A DNA stretch of 64,000 bases from Novosphingobium sp. FSW06-99 (GTDB lineage Bacteria > Pseudomonadota > Alphaproteobacteria > Sphingomonadales > Sphingomonadaceae): NCBI RefSeq assembly GCF_001519065.1, contig NZ_KQ954262.1, positions 82,546 through 146,545 of the forward strand. The letters are read 5' to 3'. Shown here in pieces: positions 60,805 through 64,000 of this stretch. The notes under the pieces were generated by a model that saw only the letters and a list, made by a program, of their open reading frames with translations, made no database searches and was not told the origin of the DNA. Made by a program: the position numbers and the translations under genes. Within the stretch, counting starts at the first letter, position 1, and each line of letters opens with the position of its first letter.

Positions 60805-63213
60805 ATGATCCGCAACCGTTCCGCATGCCTTGCCTGGTTGGCCGGCACCGCGCTTGCCAGCCTTGCCACGCCTGCCTTTGCCGCCACCGCCCCGGGTGCC
60901 GCCGCCCCCGAGGCCACCCCCGACGCCGACATCGCACCAGGGCAGGACATCGTGGTAACCGCCACGCGCAAGGAAACCCGGCTGCAACAGACGCCGGTGG
61001 CGGTCAGCGTGATCGGGTCTGAATTCCGGTCGGAACAGAACGTCGTGACCTCGCGCGATCTGGCCGGGCAGATCCCCGGCCTGTTCACCACGCCCTCGGG
61101 CATTACGCCGCTGACCAACACCTTTTTCATCCGCGGCATCGGCAACAGCGACCCGATTTTCGACCCCACCGTCGGGGTCTATCTCGACGATGTCTATCTG
61201 GCGCGTGCCATCAACGGCCTGGCCGATCTGACCGATGTCGAACGCGTCGAAGTGCTGCGCGGACCGCAAGGCACGCTGTTTGGCGCCAATTCGTCGGGCG
61301 GCGCGATCCGCTACGTCACCCGCGCACCGACCGACAAGCTGGAAGAAAGCGCCGACGTCGGCTATGGGTCGTACAACACGTTCAACACGCATGCCTATGT
61401 TGCGGGCGCGCTGGTTCCCGGTCTGCTCGATGCCAGCGTGGCGATCGCCCACGATCAGCACGCCGGGTATAGCTGGAACCCGTCGCAGAACGACTATGTC
61501 AACAACCAGAACACCACCAGCGGGCGTGTCAAACTGGTGTTCACGCCCTCCTCGCGGCTCAAGGCGACCGTCACCGCCGATGGCACGATCGACCATTCTC
61601 AGGCCGCGCAATATGATGCGACCACCTGGAACGCGACCAACCCGGCGCTCAGCGGTCTGGGCGCGATCACCGCCGGCACGCTCTACAGCCCCACGCAACT
61701 GGCGGCCTATCAGCCCAATGTCAGCTATGCCGGGCGCTATCCGGTCAACTATTCGCATATCGGCGGGGTAACCGTCCGGCTTGACGAAACGCTCGACGAT
61801 CATCTGTCGCTGCATGCGATCACCGCGCTGCGCGCGTTCAACCAGGCGCCGGTGAATTACAACAACGACGGCCAGAATTTCCTGCCCTATGATGCGGCCC
61901 ATCCCACGCCGGTGGAAGTGTCGGACAATTACATCACCTATCGCCAGCACCAGTTCAGCCAGGAATTGCAGGTGCAGGGCAATTACAAGCTGGTCGATTT
62001 CACCGGCGGGTTCTATTATCTGTTCGAGAATTTTTCGAGCAACCGCATCGGCTATGTCACCGGACTGCCGACATCAAACACCGCGCTGCCGACCGCGCCG
62101 TTCGACCAGATCGGCGATACGCGCAGCTTCAACTATTCCGCCTATCTGCAAGGCAACCTGCATCTGACCGACGCGCTGACGCTGACGGCGGGCGGGCGCT
62201 ATATCAGCGAGCACCGCGAATTCACCTTCAACGGGGTGAACGACGATCTGGGCGGCAACCCGATCGACCCGACACTCTATCCCCAGGTGCTGACCGGCGG
62301 CGCGATCCCGACGCTGGGCGTCAATATCCTGGGCAGCCAGATCAACTTCAACAATGCGGCCGTGCTCAATGCCAAGACCTGGCACGCCTTCACGCCCAAG
62401 GCCGGGGTGTCGTATCAGGCCGCGCCGACCTTCTTTGTGTTTGCCGACTATGCCAGGGGGTTCGACGCGGGCGGTTTCAACAACCGCGCGCTCAACATCC
62501 AGACCGCGCTGCCTTATAACCCGGAAAACGTCGACACGTATGAAGGCGGCATCAAGACCGACTGGCTTGACCATCGCCTGCGCATCAACCTGACCGGGTT
62601 TTACAACGATTACAAAAACCTGCAGACGACGGTCGCGGTGTTCAGTCCGATTTCGGGAACTTATGTCAGCACGCGCGGCAATGCCCCTTCGGCGCACACC
62701 GACGGGTTCGAGCTGGAAACCTCGGGCCAGCCCACGCGCAATCTGGCGCTGGTGTTCAACACGACGTATCTCAAGACCCGCTATGACAACTATGCCTCGC
62801 CCGCCGAAGGCACCGTTCCGGCCTACAACTATGACGGCAACCAGTTCGCCGGAGAGCCGAAATGGCAATATTTCGGCTCGGTCACCTGGACCATCCCGGT
62901 GTCGACCGGCGGCACCATCAAGCTGGGCGCGAGCGGCAGTTATTTCACCTCGTACTTCTCGGATTCGCTCAACAGCCCGCAATACCAGATTGCCGCACAT
63001 GGCGTTGCCAACGCCTTTGTCGCGTTCGAAACCGAAGACCGGCGCTGGACCTTTACACTGACCGGCCGCAACCTCGCCAACGCGTTCTACTTCACCTCGC
63101 TCACCGCGATCGGCGCGGCGGTCAAGGCAGGGCCTTATGCCGGCACCACTTTGCTCGAAGGTGCGCAAAACCCGCCGCGCACGCTGTTCCTCAAGGCCGC
63201 CTACAGCTTCTGA
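60805..63213 (+). CDS. TonB-dependent receptor of the sulfur island
   Basis: An 802-residue outer-membrane receptor. The signal peptide ends near TPAFAA, with DIVVTATRK as the TonB-box-like element, ERVEVLRGPQGTLFGANSSGGAIRYVT in the plug and a barrel ending in AYSF. The ATG at 60805 has AGGGAAGAAAC upstream; the longer frame starts too far from the signal peptide. It diverges from the FAD oxidoreductase, and its leader carries sulfur-island motifs, so it may import an organosulfur compound. The ligand is unproven. Confidence 0.93.
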   Translation: MIRNRSACLAWLAGTALASLATPAFAATAPGAAAPEATPDADIAPGQDIVVTATRKETRLQQTPVAVSVIGSEFRSEQNVVTSRDLAGQIPGLFTTPSGITPLTNTFFIRGIGNSDPIFDPTVGVYLDDVYLARAINGLADLTDVERVEVLRGPQGTLFGANSSGGAIRYVTRAPTDKLEESADVGYGSYNTFNTHAYVAGALVPGLLDASVAIAHDQHAGYSWNPSQNDYVNNQNTTSGRVKLVFTPSSRLKATVTADGTIDHSQAAQYDATTWNATNPALSGLGAITAGTLYSPTQLAAYQPNVSYAGRYPVNYSHIGGVTVRLDETLDDHLSLHAITALRAFNQAPVNYNNDGQNFLPYDAAHPTPVEVSDNYITYRQHQFSQELQVQGNYKLVDFTGGFYYLFENFSSNRIGYVTGLPTSNTALPTAPFDQIGDTRSFNYSAYLQGNLHLTDALTLTAGGRYISEHREFTFNGVNDDLGGNPIDPTLYPQVLTGGAIPTLGVNILGSQINFNNAAVLNAKTWHAFTPKAGVSYQAAPTFFVFADYARGFDAGGFNNRALNIQTALPYNPENVDTYEGGIKTDWLDHRLRINLTGFYNDYKNLQTTVAVFSPISGTYVSTRGNAPSAHTDGFELETSGQPTRNLALVFNTTYLKTRYDNYASPAEGTVPAYNYDGNQFAGEPKWQYFGSVTWTIPVSTGGTIKLGASGSYFTSYFSDSLNSPQYQIAAHGVANAFVAFETEDRRWTFTLTGRNLANAFYFTSLTAIGAAVKAGPYAGTTLLEGAQNPPRTLFLKAAYSF

Positions 63214-63216
63214 TCC

Positions 63217-63241
63217 ATCGCCCCGGCCCGGCCGGGGCGAT
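63217..63241. terminator. Hairpin between convergent receptor and tag genes
   Basis: ATCGCCCCGGC (63217-63227) pairs with GCCGGGGCGAT (63231-63241) around CCG. The 11-base stem lies between the two convergent genes. It lacks a T-run, so it may be a weak terminator. Confidence 0.6.
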
Positions 63242-63243
63242 CA

Positions 63244-63825
63244 TCACCGCACGGCCAATGCCATGCAGGTTGCGCGCTGCGGACAATCATGCGCGTGGTC
63301 GTTGACCATGCCAACCGCCTGCATGAAGGCATAGACGGTCACCGCGCCGACAAATTTGAAACCCTTCGCCTTGAGCGCGATGGACAATGCAAGCGAGATC
63401 GGCGTGCTGGCGGGCATGGCGGACCCATCGCCGACAATCGTCCGGCCGTCGACATGGCGCCATATAAAGTCGGCGAAATCCTCGCCCGCCGCCGCCATCG
63501 CCAGATAGGCGCGGGCATTGCCGATGGTCGCCTCGATCTTGGCACGCGCGCGGATGATGCCTGGATCCTGCATCAGCGCATCGATCCTGTCCGGGCCAAA
63601 GGCCGCGATGCGCACCGGGTCAAAACCATCGAACGCGCGGCGAAATCCCTCACGCCGGTGCAGAATGGTGCGCCACGACAGACCGGCCTGAAATCCCTCC
63701 AGCATCAGCATTTCCCACAGCAGGCGCGGATCCCGCACCGGCACCCCCCATTCGCGGTCGTGATAGGCCTGCATCAGCGGATCGCCCTGCGCCCAGACGC
63801 AGCCTTGCGAAAGATCGGCGGTCAC
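63244..63825 (-). CDS. tag: DNA-3-methyladenine glycosylase I
   Basis: A 193-residue HhH-type base-excision repair glycosylase that removes 3-methyladenine from DNA. Zinc ligands known from E. coli Tag are visible as Cys9 (CVWAQGD), His22 (AYHDREWG), His177 and Cys181 (NDHAHDCPQ), with the substrate region EMLMLEGFQAGLSWRTIL. The start is a GTG at 63825 overlapping the TGA of a short upstream frame (GTGA). The zinc-site spacing and length match the family. Confidence 0.94.
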   Translation of the reverse strand: MTADLSQGCVWAQGDPLMQAYHDREWGVPVRDPRLLWEMLMLEGFQAGLSWRTILHRREGFRRAFDGFDPVRIAAFGPDRIDALMQDPGIIRARAKIEATIGNARAYLAMAAAGEDFADFIWRHVDGRTIVGDGSAMPASTPISLALSIALKAKGFKFVGAVTVYAFMQAVGMVNDHAHDCPQRATCMALAVR

Positions 63826-63878
63826 TGTGCAATGCGCATGGCGCGGGGTTTGGCAATGGTGGCTGGTTGTTCGAACAT
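63822..63878 (-). CDS. 18-residue upstream frame coupled to tag
   Basis: A frame of 18 codons (MFEQPATIAKPRAMRIAQ) with an ATG at 63878 and a GAGGAT ribosome site seven bases ahead. Its stop overlaps the GTG start of tag. It could be a leader peptide that couples translation to tag, or an artefact. No conserved domain is expected at this length. Beyond it, to the end of the window, no gene was seen. Confidence 0.35.
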   Translation of the reverse strand: MFEQPATIAKPRAMRIAQ

Positions 63879-64000
63879 GGCGGTATCCTCACAGATGGTC
63901 TGTGCAATCGTGCGGCGCGACGTCGATTGCAAGATGGCTGATGATTCCGGCCGGGGATGAACGGCGCAAACAGAGGTCTATCCGCCCGCACCACCCCCGC

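Noticed and set aside
1..64000. CRISPR array, prophage, integrase or transposase
   Set aside because: No direct-repeat/spacer pattern and no phage or transposase motif was seen in any frame with a plausible gene.

Overview
The window is high-GC DNA packed with genes joined by 1-4 base stop/start overlaps (ATGA, GTGA, TTGA). It carries five TonB-dependent receptors, a two-step glucuronate arm built around a ManD-type mannonate dehydratase very like the characterised Novosphingobium aromaticivorans enzyme, and short GC-rich inverted repeats of the REP type. Together these point to a sphingomonad alphaproteobacterium, most likely Novosphingobium or a close relative. No rRNA, tRNA, CRISPR, phage or transposase gene was seen.

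Layout. 1-4237: the end of an alpha-glucan operon (partial GH13, GH13 alpha-glucosidase, GH97 alpha-glucosidase). 4306-5875: a YeiH-type membrane protein and a small Cys-rich protein. 5923-8024: a deiminase-fold enzyme overlapping an N-carbamoyl-amino-acid hydrolase, possibly a guanidino-to-ureido-to-amine route. 8080-14193 (minus): a TonB receptor, an APC permease and a BetA-like GMC oxidoreductase. 14413-14592: a REPIN-like inverted repeat pair. 14615-19938 (minus): two more TonB receptors. 20082-25669: phenylalanine/tyrosine breakdown (phhA, two Lrp/AsnC regulators, hppD, a VOC protein, fahA, maiA) with no hmgA in sight. 25700-29355: valine catabolism (mmsB, mmsA) with a small hypothetical gene and a divergent LysR regulator. 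29359-30303: an esterase.

30425-48291 is a glucuronate utilisation locus. A GntR regulator heads a minus-strand operon (uxaC, uxuB, kdgK, then a GH3 glycosidase). It diverges from a plus-strand operon (manD, a GH79-like secreted glycosidase, an MFS hexuronate-type transporter, GH31). A secreted esterase and a TonB receptor converge on the end of the latter. The inferred flow is outer-membrane uptake, periplasmic release of glucuronate, inner-membrane import, then glucuronate to fructuronate to mannonate to KDG to KDPG.

48596-63213 looks like an organosulfur scavenging island. A six-gene minus operon runs from a sulfonate-type ABC permease and ATPase through a thiol dioxygenase, a triple-rhodanese protein and an SsuD-like flavin monooxygenase to a class II aldolase, and ends at a strong terminator. 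A divergent LysR gene, a thioredoxin-fold protein, a second minus operon (ABC binding lipoprotein, DszC/SfnB-like flavoprotein, D-2-hydroxyacid dehydrogenase), an FAD oxidoreductase and a divergent TonB receptor follow. Related sequence motifs sit in the intergenic regions in front of these units. The window ends with tag (3-methyladenine DNA glycosylase I), apparently translated behind an 18-codon upstream frame.
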